A stretch of DNA of 64,000 nucleotides from Drosophila miranda (GCF_003369915.1 NC_046677.1:16306001-16370000); one strand, 5' to 3'. Positions 1 to 11,629 are shown, counted from the stretch's first letter. Made by a program: numbers and translations. The notes: generated by a model from the letters alone, not told the origin.

Positions 1-420
1 ACAGCTCCCAAAGAAGCCGCAAGCTCTAAACCGAAACCATCTCCCAAAGAAGGACCCAGTTCTAAATGCAAGCCCCAGCCCAAGGAAGGACCCAGTTCTA
101 AATGCAAGCCCCAGCCCAAGGAAGGACCCAGTTCCGGCTGCAAACCCTCTCCCAAGGAAGGACCCAGTTCCGGCTGCAAGTCCGCTATCAAGGAAGGAGC
201 CAGTTCTGGCTGCAAGCTCTCTCTCAAGGAAGGACCCAGTTCTGTATGCAAGCCCTCTGCCAAAGAAGGAACCCGTCCTAAGGGCAAACCCTCATCTAAA
301 GGCCCTGCTTGTCCGGGAAGCAAGCCCCCTCCCAAAGACGCGGCCAAACCCTCATCTAAGGGCCCTGCCGGTCCTGGAAGCAAGCCCCCTCCCAAGGAAG
401 GAGTCAGAACTGGAAGCAAG
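1..420 (+). repeat. Coding minisatellite (about 36-bp unit) in the acyltransferase gene
   Basis: About eight in-frame copies of a 12-codon unit encode P-K-E-G-P-S-S-x-C-K-P-x. Two later copies of a longer unit, SKGPAxPGSKPPPK, follow near 290-400. Neighbouring units 2 and 3 are almost identical at the DNA level, which indicates recent slippage or unequal exchange. The array continues beyond the left window edge. Confidence 0.9.
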
Positions 421-2654
421 CCCTTATCCACAGCACCAAGAAGTCCTGCGGGACAGTCCCCATCCAAGGGACCAGCCAGTCCCGGCAAGCCACCCTCTCC
501 TCAGACAGTCAGTAAGGCAATGACCACAGCAGCAATTGTACAGCCTAAGGTCACGGCTAATGCCCCACCTCCTGCACCCCCACCTGCACCGAAGCTCAAA
601 GCAAAGGCGGCGCCTCTAAAGCCCAAGGCCAAGAGTCCTAAGACACCGCCCCCACCGCCGACGAGCGTGGATCCCTCGTCCAGCCAATGCACCCAAGCCG
701 GAGGCGATCAGAGCCACTGTGAGGCAAATAAAGCCCAGCTACTGTGTCAGCCGGTGGTGCCACTAAAGGACACCATCCAGCGATATCTGTGCAGCATTCA
801 ACCGCACCTGGAGCCCGACGAATTCCTGGAGGAGCAGAAACTAACCCTCGAGTTCCAGGATGGCGAAGGCGCGAAGCTGCAGAAGATGCTGGAGGATGTG
901 GCCTCGTGCAGCAGCAATTGGCTGACACCGCGCTGGACAAATGCCGCCTACTTGGGCTACAGAGCACCGGTTACCATCTTCTCGAGTCCCTGCCTGACCT
1001 TGCCCATGCAGGACTTTAAAACCGAACGGGACCTCAGGCTGTTCACGGCCAAGGTGATCTTCGGGATGTGCGAGTTCAAGGAGCTGGTGGATAACAATGG
1101 CATACCCGTGACAAAGATGTGCTGCCACGAACTGGACAACAGTCAGTTTAGGAAGATCTTTGGCACGGTGCGAAGGCCGGGACGCTTCTGCGATTCCATC
1201 GAGCAGAACAATGAGTCGCAGTACGTGGTGGTCATCCATAGAAATAATGTAAGGATTTGTCTTTAAGACGCGAAATACTAACCCCATTCTCAGTTCTTTA
1301 AGCTACCTGTCATTGGCGCGGACTGCAAGATTGTTCATGTCCACAGTCTGGCCGATCAACTGGGGAGCATTCTCCACTGTCCCATGGAGAGGGGCGTGCC
1401 TATTGGCCTCCTCACCCACGACAATCGCGACAACTGGGGCGAGGCCTATACGTATCTCTGTCGTCCTGAGGGCAACAACGAGTCCATTGTCCACGCCATC
1501 GAGCAGTCGCTCTTCGTCGTCTGCCTGGACGATTGCGTGAATGTGCCCAGGAAAGGAGCTAGTGCCGTGCACGCCGCCCAGCTCTTGCATGGCGGCGGTC
1601 GCCATCAGAACAGCGCCAATCGTTGGATGGACAAGACGATCCAGCTGATTGTCAATCCCAACGGCATGGCTGGCTTCTGCTACGAGCACGCACCCGCCGA
1701 CTGTCAGCCGCTGGCCATGCTCATGGACTTTGTGCAGCGGAATATGTAAGTCCTAAGAGTCGGAGGAATCTACTCCTACTCAAACCCTTTCCCTTCCCGC
1801 TTTTCAGAACTCAACCAAACTATGGCTGCCAGTGCTGCAGCACCTCCAAGACGAAAGCAGCCACCGTGCTCTGCTTTGATCCGTTCAGCGATTGCGTGGA
1901 TCTGTTCCTGTGCGAGGCGAAGCGCAACATTGACAAGATCTGCAGCCGGCTGCAGTTGCACGTCTTCAAGTACGAGTGTCACGGGAAGAGCTTCATCAAG
2001 GCGCAAGGCTTGAATGCGGACAGCTACATACAGATGGCCCTGCAGTTGGCCTACTACAAGTTCCACAGCAAGCTGCCGGCCCAGTACGAGTCGGCTCACC
2101 TGCGGATGTTCGAGGAGGGACGCACGGAGACCATACGCTCCACGTCGCGGGAGTCTCGCGCCTTTGTCGAGGCCATGGCCCAGTCGCCGGGCTCCAGCAA
2201 GAAGCGTCTGATGGCTCTCCGCTCAGCAGTGGACTCCCATCAGGAGCTGACCAAACTCGCCCTGCAGGGGCGGGGCATCGACCGGCATCTGTTGGGGCTG
2301 CAGCTGATGGCCAAGGAGAACGGTCTGCCGACGCCCGAGTTCTTTAAGTCGAAGGGGTTTACCAAGTCCGTCAGCTTCCAGGTGTTCAGCTCCCAGGTGG
2401 CCAGCAGCCATGATGCCTTCATGGCGTACGGGCCCCTGATCGCCAACGGCTATGGCTGCTGCTACAATCCACGCGACAAGGAAATTATATTCTCCGTCTC
2501 GGCATGGGGCCCCAACAAGGAAACCGATCCCGTGCTATATGGCAAGGCGATAAAAAAGGCCTTGGACGCCATGAGAAAGCTGGTCCTCAGGACGGGCGGC
2601 GATCGTGTGGGCGAAGATGTCTGCAAGTGCCCCGATGTGGGACCACCCCAGTAG
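1..2654 (+). CDS. Carnitine O-acyltransferase-like protein with repetitive Pro/Lys/Ser N-terminus (5' partial)
   Basis: The open frame enters at base 1. Exons read <1-1248, 1294-1745 and 1808-2654 (TAG), giving 848 visible residues; both introns are GT-AG and keep phase. The first 200 or so residues are low-complexity, built on a 12-residue PKEGPSS.CKPx-type unit. The rest aligns end to end with choline/carnitine acyltransferases: the N-terminal start 'PLKDTIQRYL', 'LTHDNRDNWGEAY', the catalytic histidine in 'YEHAPADC', the CoA-binding-type 'GKSFIKAQ', 'YESAHLRMFEEGRTETIRS' and the late 'GYGCCYNP'. The family moves acyl groups between CoA and carnitine in mitochondria or peroxisomes. The usual AEG after the catalytic His is ADC, and the Ser-Thr-Ser carnitine motif reads Phe-Ser-Ser, so substrate preference may differ. 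The start codon and any targeting signal lie outside the window. The family call is firm; the exact orthologue is not. Confidence 0.9.
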
Positions 2655-2862
2655 AGCTGTCGCACACCTCAGGGCAAACACACTTTCGCCATCTTTCGCT
2701 TTATTTCTTCCACAGACGACTGCGAGTATGTGCATGCGCCGAGAGCCACTTTAAGTGGGTTCGGGTTCAGGGTCAGGGCCGTGCTTAAAAGCCAAAACAA
2801 TAAGCATTACTCATGCCCGAAACACGCTCTCCTCTGGCCAGGCCCAATCGTGGTGGCGATCG
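2655..2862. other. 3' flank of the acyltransferase gene
   Basis: Non-coding sequence after the TAG at 2652-2654. It is expected to hold the 3' UTR. An AATAAG, a weak polyadenylation-type signal, lies near 2800, just before the long inverted repeat begins. No gene is seen. Confidence 0.5.
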
Positions 2863-3815
2863 AGAGAATATTAGCCTGGCTCGGGGAGAGATTGTGAGCG
2901 AAAGAGATCACTCAACTGCAGCCCACGGGGATCGAGGGGAGATCAGTCACTTGTTAATTAATAAGTCAATCGAGTCAGATGCAAATGTAATAATATATCA
3001 TACGACATACACCGAAAGAGAGATTTTAAGAGAAATAAATGTATAAAGAGAGACACACACTGTTTAGATGACGCGCTTCATGGGTAATCTCAATCGGAGA
3101 TGAAGAATTCTCCCAAATCGGTTCATCATTCCATCATCAGTCGAGTGCTCCTCCCATCCATCCATCTGCTGGACGACTGACCCACTTGCCTCATGAATGC
3201 GGCGCCTTCTTCTGCTGCCGCGGGGGCAAAAAGTCAACCGCCGGTCCCCGTCCCCGTCCCTGCCTCTGTCCCTTCCTCCTCCATTTGCTGCTCAGTTCTT
3301 ATGCAACATTTGCAGATGCAGTTCGTTCTTCTCTCGATTCTCGATTCTCGGTTGTGTGCTCTTTTGCCGTTTGCAATTTTATTGCTAAATTAAGTAATTG
3401 GTCCAAGAAGCAACTGCTCCTCCATCCATCGTGCCCCTCTGCCCCTCTCTGGATGCCCTGCATTCGCTGTGGATTCTTGCAATCTAAATGTTGCTCCGCC
3501 GCTTGTGTTTGCATTTGTATCTGTATCTATTAGAGCGCTGCGGGTTTCGGGGTATCTGCATCTGTGCCTCGCGAGGTTAGGCGCACAATGGGAGGCACGA
3601 GAGTCATGAGAGGCGTGCTCTGTGTTCTTTTCTTTCCTCCGCTGCTGCGCGTTGTGGCCCTGCGTTTGCTTTCCATTTCGAATGTATCTTGCAGATGCAT
3701 TTTGGACACTGAGGAGACGGGGAGGGACATGGAAGGGCAGCGCGCTGAATGCAGGCCGCGGAAAACCAAAATAATGCAAAAATGAAAACGAAAATGAAGT
3801 CAAAGAGGCCACGCC
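2863..3815. repeat. Long inverted repeat, arm A
   Basis: This arm is the reverse complement of 6315-7230. Matching landmarks run in opposite order on the two sides: 'gaatattagcct', 'gacgcgcttcat', 'ttcatcattccatcatcag', 'cctcatgaatgcggcgcc', 'aagtaattggtccaagaag', 'cctcgcgaggttaggcgca' and 'gtcaaagagg'. The core, about 3125-3700, differs from its partner only by scattered substitutions and a few short indels (roughly 97 percent identical by eye). The outer parts are much more diverged. Chance open frames occur in both arms but none resembles a known protein. Confidence 0.93.
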
Positions 3816-6314
3816 ATGGCAAGAGTAGAAGTATCTTTGTATCTGTGTGTGTGTCTGAGTGTCTGAGTGTCTGTTTTCTTGCGCAATTTTGCAGATACTA
3901 GAGAGAAAATGGTCTGGGCTTCTGGTACTTGCATTCTGAAGATTCTTTTGGGGCAACGCTCTCATTCCTCTCCACAAAAGACAACAAAAAAAACAAAAAG
4001 ATGAACGTTTGGCGAACAAAAGTCAAAGAAAACTGAAACTTTTTATGGATTCCGAATGGCCAGACATAAAATGGCATTACGAATTAATAAATAAAGAAAT
4101 CCGAGGAGGAGAGGCCATAAAATGAAGCAGCAGGCAAAGCAGATGAAATGAAATTCCAAGGTCGTCGGCAAAAGAACATTTTTGTTTTTTTTGGTTATAT
4201 ATATATATTTTTTTTTTTTTCGTTAGCGTGTTTATGAAGATTTTTGACTCGCGGCAAAGAAGAAGACGCCCGGTGCCCCTCCTCAGTTTGTTTAAAGAAG
4301 AATTAGTCGGTCGATCGGGGAGGTGGAATGGAATGGAATGGAATGGAACTGGAATGAACGCGAGATCGGCCAGGGCCCTGGGTCTGACTGAGTGGAGGAG
4401 TCTCTCAGGTAAGGTAATGCGACAAACGAAAGAAAAAGGCACCGCCGAAAAAAAGTTTAATTTCAATGCTAATTAAAGAGTTGCCCAGACGGAGAATTGA
4501 ATCCGATTCGAGCCTGAGACTCCCCAACTTGGGTTCGACTTAAAGTATATACTCGTATATAGTATATATATCTGTATCTGAATCTGAATTTATGTGCACG
4601 GCTTTCTTTGAATTGCGCAGCGACAAAATATTTGCGTTGTGTTTTTTCTGGGTTTGAAATTGGGACTGGGATTGGCTCTGACTCTGTGACTCTGTGACTC
4701 TTTGGTGCTGATTCCACCGCTGACCTTGACCCCAATGATATCAGAAGCCAATAAAGCCAGAACACCCGCTCCTTGGGATTCTATAAAAAGCACACAAACG
4801 AAACATCAGTTAAGACTAATTGAGTTTTGGCTAAAATTGGTCAAAATGCGCAGCGGCAGCAACGGCACCACAAGAGGCACACAGAGCCACGACAAGAGCA
4901 TCCACTCCCCCCACCCCACCGCACCGCAACGCACCGCACCGCACCAGAGGCAGAACCAGAACCAGCAGAATCAAAGCAATCCAATCCAATCCAATCCGAG
5001 ACGAGACGAGACAAAACGCCAGCAAATCCATCAACGACAACAACTGGCGACGATGACTGCGCTGCAAAAAGCTCACCTCTGGCACCTCGTACCTCCATTT
5101 ACCTGCCTGCCTGCCTGCCTGCCGGCCACCTACAGGTGACATCATCAGCCATCGGCAGCAGCACCGACAATTACTTGGAACACAAATACGAGTAAAGATA
5201 TCTGCGAGGCTCAAACTGCAGCAGCATGGAGCATGGAGCACCATGGAGCAGCATGACAAGGCACCAAATGGTTCCAAATCGAAACCGAAAGCCACCAAAC
5301 AAACAAGCAAACAGAGAAACGGAGAGTCTGTGAAGTGGAGAATCGGAGAGAATCGTTGTCCAAGTGCCCGCGAGTCGATCGATGCTGCAGGCGCACCATA
5401 AATGGCTTTAAGGCTGTGCTTTGCCCGCGATTACTCATACGCCATGTGGTCGCGGTTTCAGTTTTATATGTTCTATATTGTACCTGCAGGTATATAAAGA
5501 GAGAAAGAATGGAACTGGATCTCCACTTGAAAGACTCTTCTGACTTTGAAGATCGATTATATCAGGATTCATGAAGAAGTCTCTAGAGTACTGAGAATCT
5601 TCATTGGAATCAAGGTAAGGAAAATTAGTACATACTATTAGTACTTTGTGGATCATTAGCAATACTCCACTGGGTTTTAAATAGCTGTCACATCATTAGC
5701 ATTAAAAGTGGTGGCATGGTGTAGATCACCACTTTATGGCTACCCAAAGAGATGACTGCTCTATGATTAATGAGCGAACGAGCGAACTGATCTCAGGCCC
5801 ATGTTTGCTGCTCTACGTTCACTTAATTGGTTAATTAATTTGTATAAATTTGTGTAAATATTAAGTCATTTAAATGGCATCCAAGTGACGCAGATATCTC
5901 TTTCGTTTATATACATATATATGGCAGGCAGTAATTAGGTTTCGGCAGTTTTGTTTGGCTCTTTTTCGGTTTGATTTTCTTTTGTTTGAGATCATTTTGG
6001 GGCAGTGGCAGTCCCTTCTCCCCCTGGGCCACTCTGTGGAGTCAGGCCGCCACTCAAGTGGCAATTAGTGTTGACATTCATTAGCTGCGATTAAAATGAG
6101 ATCAGATTGTGGCCAGCGACGATGACGAGCAGCACGTGAGACTCCGCCTCGGACACAGAGCCCCAACTCCGTGTGAATCACACTTTAACCGACGAGTGGC
6201 GAGGGGAGAGAAGAGAAGGCCGCCAATGATGGCTAATGATGCCAGGGGAATAAGTCGCAATTCCCTGGAATGATTCGTTCATTACGCAAGCTGCAGCACA
6301 TCCAAATGCATCTG
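3816..6314. other. Spacer (loop) of the long inverted repeat
   Basis: About 2.5 kb of unique non-coding DNA between the arms. It holds short simple repeats: (GTCTGAGT)n near 3850, T-runs near 4190-4220, (GGAAT)n near 4326-4350 and CACCGC-type repeats near 4915-4950. I see no supported gene. If the whole locus were transcribed, this would be the loop of a giant hairpin. Confidence 0.7.
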
Positions 6315-7230
6315 TTGCCTCTTTGACTTTGTTGTTTTCGGTTATTTGCGGCCTGCACTCGGTGCCCCTATCAGTGCCTTCCCTCGAGTCCAAACTGCAT
6401 CTGCAAGATACATTCGAAATGGAAAGCAAACGCAGGCCACAAGGCGCAGCAGCGGAGGAAAGAAAAGAACACAGAGCACGCCTCTCATGACTCTCGTGCC
6501 TCCCATTGTGCGCCTAACCTCGCGAGGCACAGATGCAGATACCCCGAAGCCCGCAGCGCTCTAATAGATACAGATACAAATGCAAACACAAGCGGCGGAG
6601 CAACATTTAGATTGCAAGAATCCACAGCGAATGCAGGGCATCCAGAGAGGGGCACAGGGGCACGATGGATGGAGGAGCAGTTGCTTCTTGGACCAATTAC
6701 TTAATTTAGCAATAAAATTGCAAACGGCAAAAGAGCACACAACCGAGAACCGAGCATCGAGAATCGAGAATCGAGAGAAGAACGAACTGCATCTGCAAAT
6801 GTTGCATAAGAACTGAGCAGCCAATGGAGGAGGATGGGACAGAGGCAGGGACGGGGACCGGCGGTTGACTCTTTGCCCCCGCGGCAGCAGAAGAAGGCGC
6901 CGCATTCATGAGGCAAGTGGGTCAGTCGTCCAGCAGATGGATGGATAGAAGGAGCACTCGACTGATGATGGAATGATGAACCCATTTTGGAGAATTCTTC
7001 ATCTTCGATTGAGATTAGCAATGAAGCGCGTCACCTCTCCCTCCCTCTTTCTGCCCCTAAATGTTTGCTGACTCGAGTGACTTTTAATTAGCGACTAAGA
7101 AAACGACAGAGACTGAGTGACTGAGTGACTGATCTCCCCTGGAGCCCCGTGGGCGTTCGTATGTGCTGGCTGCACTTGAACGATCTCTGTCCCTCTCTTT
7201 CCCTCCCTGAGTCAGGCTAATATTCTGTTC
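6315..7230. repeat. Long inverted repeat, arm B
   Basis: Inverted partner of arm A (2863-3815). The best-matched part is about 6400-6975. Divergence rises sharply beyond 6985 towards the outer edge and before about 6400 towards the loop. The arm keeps both landmark ends: the complement of 'gtcaaagagg' near 6318 and of 'gaatattagcct' near 7215. Confidence 0.93.
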
Positions 7231-10200
7231 GGTTCGTTTGAGGGGACGGACGGACCGGGCCAAAGGTGAGTAATAAGTGAGAGATCGTATATGGCTTGTA
7301 TATGGCGCTGTGGATGTTTCCACAGAAATTGCCAAGTTTTTAGTTGAATGTTCACCTTGAACTTGACCAAAACAGAGACAGAGTGGGACAGAGACGGCAG
7401 CCGAGAGGTATGGAGTTAGATGGATTTCACTTGTTTGAATTTTCCATCTATCTTTTAGTTGTTCTTTTTTGCAGCTGCATTTGGGCGCTGCTCATCGAAG
7501 CAGAACGTATTTAAATTCTGAAAAACATTTCTGCCGTTTGGTTAGATAAATATGAATGCGAATTTTGTTTGGTGGGACCCCAACTCGCCCACAGCGCGTG
7601 AGAGATGATGACGATTTTTGTTGGCCTGGCCAAAAAGCAGAAATACGACAAAGTACGAGTAATTACGTGAATCGGTGGGGGAGAGACAGACAGACAGACG
7701 GAGAGACAGGGAGACAGGGAGGCACGAGTGAAAGAGGGGAGAATCGACAGCAGGTTATGCAAGTTCAAGGCCAAAAACTCTGCATTAATTATAATTATTT
7801 TTGCATTTTTTAAGCGCAGAGAGGCAGCAGCAACAACAATGCTAATTGTCTGGGGCGCAATGCAAAAGAAGAAAAACAGGTAAATGCAGAGTTTAACAGC
7901 AACAAAAACGTTGATTTTTGCCCAAATGTGGTAATTAATTGTGGCCAGAAATCAGTGGTGGTAGAGTCCCTGGACGTAACCTGCGCAGGGTTAATGCCAG
8001 GGGCACGTGACAAAGAAGTGAGCCCCCTCCCCAGACCCCACTCCCAGCCCAGGCACTACGCTCTCTCTTCAAGCCCTCGCCGGCTCCATTTGTGGCTCTT
8101 GTTTCAAAAAACTCTAACACTTTTGATGACCCAAGACGAGCTAATTCGTATCGTTCTGTGACACGTGTACCTTGAAGAACAACCCAAACAACACACACGT
8201 AACCCGGAGAGACTTTGAGCGTTGGACTGCAGTGTGGCCCTGTACAGGGGAAAGTTTCCGCTGAAAAGAAGCACGTACTTGAGTTCTCTCTGGGATTGGG
8301 TTGGATTGGATTGGGTTGGGTGCCTCCTTGGTCACAGTCCCACTTTTGTTATCTGTGAAATATTTGGCACAAGAGCCATATCGCGGCATCTGATAGCGTT
8401 TGCAGGGATTTCGGATACCAGATAAGCGACATTCAGCTACTCCTCGGATTGCTAAACAAAAGAATGGCATGGAGGAGGATGGAGTCTGGCTCAGCTGATA
8501 AGCAGGGCACCAAATTCAATTTGCCATCCATTGATGGGCGGCGATAAGAACTCGGAGGGGGGGAGGGGAATACCAGAACAGGGAACCTAATGCCAACGAT
8601 TGCTCTGTCATTATGACTTAAGAATAAGAACAGACCATAAAGTGTGCTCTCCCTTGGTTCATGGCTGAGTGGGGCACTGGTCCGCCATCAGCCATACGCC
8701 ATCTGCCATCCAAGAGTACGGACGGACACCGAAAGAGATTCAGTGACATAATAAATAAATTTAATCAGTTGGCTGCGTAAAACGCTTCCGTTGTTGTCTC
8801 TCCGCTGAGGCCCTGGAACGGAGGAGAAGAATCCGAATCGGATTCTAAATCAGCTTTAAGTTCTGCCTCGCCCTCGGCGCATGGTCTCCCGAGGGGAATG
8901 GGGCAGGCTTCAGCTCAGACTTATCTTGGTGTCTTGTGCCTCCTCGTCTGACTCTTGGTTTACTTTGTGATTCCAGCGACGACTATCTCTGCTTCTTGAA
9001 GATGATTGTTGCTGCTACTCCAAGAAGAGCTGCCTCTGTCATCAGTTCATATTTTGAGTGTTTAAGAAGCGTTCAGTTCTTTCAATTCCTCCCGTTTTAC
9101 GACCTCCTGTATCTCCATCTTCTCTGTGGGGTTATCTCGGCGAGACTCTCCATATCTGTGTCTGCTTCTGGTGTCTGTTCTATGTGGAATCGAAACATTG
9201 AAGCTCTGGCTGCGGGCCACGTGGCGTATGCGTAGTCGCGGAGGAAGACAAAGACTGAGTCTGGGGCTCAAAGGGCAATTGTGGTGTGACACTGAGCAGA
9301 GTTCTCGGAGCCGGCAGCTAACATACTTTTCCAATTATTTGACACACTCTCACACATATTTCCCTTTGCCGCTTCCAACGCTTTTATTAACACATTTCAT
9401 TTGATGGCTGGCAAACGCGTCGTCGCGAGTGTTTTTCCATGAATTTTGCCGCTTTGGAAAATGTTGCTTCCTCTTCGCTGATTGTTTGTTTGTTCGCCGG
9501 TGGGTGGAGGGGGGGCTGGGGCTTAATCCTTAATTAAAATCATGATAATATTTAAAGGCACCCGCGCACATCCCCCCCCGCGCCGAAGGAAAGTGAAATT
9601 TAATGGTGAAATATATTTAATTGAAATTTAAATGCCTGTGGAAAGTCCTTTTGGCGGTGCCTGCCTCCTGCACAATTGTGCGGCTTTAATTATTTACAGC
9701 TCCAATTTGGTTTGCCATATGTTGTCTGAGGGCAAATAATTAGCAAAGGCAACACCATTTAAATTTAAGTCACAATTTAATAAATGGATGTGTGTGTGTG
9801 TGTGTGTGTGGAAAGTGAATTTGCATAGTAATTGCCATTGAAATACACGTAATTAATTGTTTTGTTCAGTTTTGTTTGTTTTTTGATTGATTTGTCGGAG
9901 ACTGAGATTGTCTCTATCGAGTGGCAAGGTGTGGGAAATTCAATTAAATTTATTTACAGTTCAAGCAGGATTTTCCAGGCTTCCGATTTCCACAAATACA
10001 CTTAAAAAATACTCCAAATTTATTTGCTATGATAAAATGGACAAAACCATCTCAAATACTGTTTTACACGTGAAGATCTTTGAAGGTGGCTGGGCATAAA
10101 TTCCGCCAACCAGTTTTCAGAGTTATTTATTTGTTTTATAAATTAATTGAACACAGCCCATACAGCACTTAAACGATCTACAGCTATAACTAATCTTCCC

Positions 10201-10545
10201 TGTTTATTGTTGCCCCATAAATGCCCCTCCCCTCCAACCCGTAACGGAATTGATTGCCCGGCAGCCTTGACCCATTTCCACTTTGATCTGGGATGCCGTC
10301 ACCCAGAGATACCTACTATTACTTTCACTGAACAAAACTCTCGGCTCTAAATGTCTATAATCTAGCAATTTATGCTAATTAGTTGAATAATAACAAAAAA
10401 AAGGGGGGAACAAGAAGGAAACCAACGCTTGGAAGAAGAAAAAACTAAAGCTCGAAACATAAATTAGCATATTTATGCGATGGTCAAGCCCAGAGTTCTG
10501 ATATCTGTGTTAATTACTGAAAACGAATCTGCGGACAAACCCGTT
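7231..10545. other. Gene-free stretch
   Basis: Non-coding DNA with AT-rich homopolymer patches, a (GACA/GAGA)n patch near 7683-7720, poly-G/C patches near 8557 and 9510, and a (GT)n microsatellite near 9790-9811. Open frames here have no coding character and overlap on both strands. It may hold regulatory DNA for the flanking genes, but nothing specific can be claimed. Confidence 0.6.
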
Positions 10546-10917
10546 CTACATAAACTGTTTTGACTTCCGCATCATGAATAAAATTAGGTATATTTTCGAT
10601 TCCATAACATTAAAATTGAATGAACTGAAAGCCCCTGTGGGTCCGTCCGCATCTGAATTGGAATCACTATGGGAGGCCCTGTCGGAGCCTCCTCCTCCCC
10701 AGTGGCTGTCATCAAAATTCGTGGCTCCATCGAATGCTGCCACTCGCCTCAGGATCTCATCGGTGTCGGCATTGTGCGCACTGTCGCTCCATTCCAATCT
10801 CCTCTCATCGCTGCCATCATCTGCTCCGCCTCCACCGATGTACTGATGTATGCCCGATGCAGCGATCACCGAACAGATTGCTCCACAGAGCAATAGGAGT
10901 CCCAGAATGGATTGCAT
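10546..10917 (-). CDS. Small secreted acidic protein, 123 aa (first of a pair)
   Basis: A single-exon frame begins at 10917 with a strong signal peptide (M-Q-S-I then a Leu/Cys/Ala-rich core ending V-I-A-A-S, about residues 1-20). The mature part is rich in Gly, Asp, Ser and His, with Gly-Gly-Gly-Gly stretches and a Ser/Asp tract, and no cysteine pattern. A TATA box and an initiator sit at the right distance upstream. The signal peptide resembles that of the next gene (11293-11580, same strand), so the two may be old tandem duplicates. I do not recognise the family; secreted reproductive or immune-induced peptides look like this. The last 20 residues are hydrophobic or basic and could instead follow an unrecognised intron. 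Confidence 0.65.
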   Translation of the reverse strand: MQSILGLLLLCGAICSVIAASGIHQYIGGGGADDGSDERRLEWSDSAHNADTDEILRRVAAFDGATNFDDSHWGGGGSDRASHSDSNSDADGPTGAFSSFNFNVMESKIYLILFMMRKSKQFM

Positions 10918-10935
10918 TTTGCTCAGGCGGCACTT

Positions 10936-10976
10936 GACTGAATGTCAGTTGGCGGCCACAGGGCTGGGCTTTTATA
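10936..10976 (-). promoter_or_regulatory. TATA plus initiator for the 123-aa secreted protein gene
   Basis: On the minus strand TATAAAA lies at 10976-10970 and an insect initiator TCAGTC at 10941-10936. The start codon follows about 20 bases downstream at 10917. Spacing between the elements is a few bases longer than ideal but plausible. Confidence 0.6.
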
Positions 10977-11292
10977 GCCTTGTCTGGGTTATCAGTAAAG
11001 CGCAATGATTGACATTATATACACGTTCAATATACCGGCAGTTCTCTGTAATCTGTCGTCCATTGATGTTGGGAAATTCCACAGAAAGCTCAGAGTGCAT
11101 AGACACGCAGATTACCGCAAAGTTAATTGATATCTTAAGTGAGTGACGGGCACTGGCACTGACTAGACACTGACTCTGGATAGTATGATTACCTGGAATA
11201 GTTTGCAGAGTCTCCCAAAGGGAACATTCTTACAATATTTCACATTTTGTTCCAATTAAATTTCAAATACAAATCCTTAAACTTTCCTTTAA

Positions 11293-11580
11293 TTATCTTA
11301 TTTTCAGGAATTGATTTACATCCCCATCGTCATCCCACAAATAATCATCTAGAGAATAATCACTGCCATTTGTAGCTCCTGTAATGGACTGCCACCAGAG
11401 TTTGGCACGTTCCTCCATGGCATTCATGTACTGCTCGGCACTGTTGTCGCCACTCCCGGCGGCCTCCTCCAGCTCCTGGCTAACGGGATCAAGCACCGCT
11501 GGGGGATGGGGCGCCGCCATCACGGCACACATTAATCCACAGAGCAAGAATACAACAAAGTAGCTCTCCATACTGTTCAC
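11293..11580 (-). CDS. Small secreted acidic protein, 95 aa (second of a pair)
   Basis: The frame starts at 11580 with M-N-S-M-E-S-Y and a hydrophobic core 'FLLCGLMCAVMAA', a good signal peptide cleaved near residue 23. The mature peptide of about 72 residues is acidic (DDYLWDDDGD near the C-terminus), has one N-glycosylation-type Asn-Gly-Ser and no cysteines. It shares the LLCGxxCxVxAA signal-peptide pattern, the strand and the TATA promoter design with the 123-aa neighbour 375 bases downstream. No known family is recognised. A second in-frame Met at residue 4 could be the true start. Confidence 0.7.
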   Translation of the reverse strand: MNSMESYFVVFLLCGLMCAVMAAPHPPAVLDPVSQELEEAAGSGDNSAEQYMNAMEERAKLWWQSITGATNGSDYSLDDYLWDDDGDVNQFLKIR

Positions 11581-11592
11581 TCATCGAGGGGT

Positions 11593-11629
11593 AACTGCAC
11601 TTTTCAATTCGATTTTGCACGTTTTTATA
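11593..11629 (-). promoter_or_regulatory. TATA plus initiator for the 95-aa secreted protein gene
   Basis: On the minus strand TATAAAAA lies at 11629-11622 and GCAGTT at 11598-11593, with the initiator A about 33 bases from the TATA start. This is standard fly spacing, and the start codon is 16 bases further on. Confidence 0.62.

Noticed and set aside
3186-3785. Several open frames in both inverted repeat arms (for example starting MNAAPSSAAAG)
   Set aside because: They appear in both arms because the arms are copies. They overlap in several frames, have low-complexity Pro/Ser content and match no family; indels between arms break them differently.
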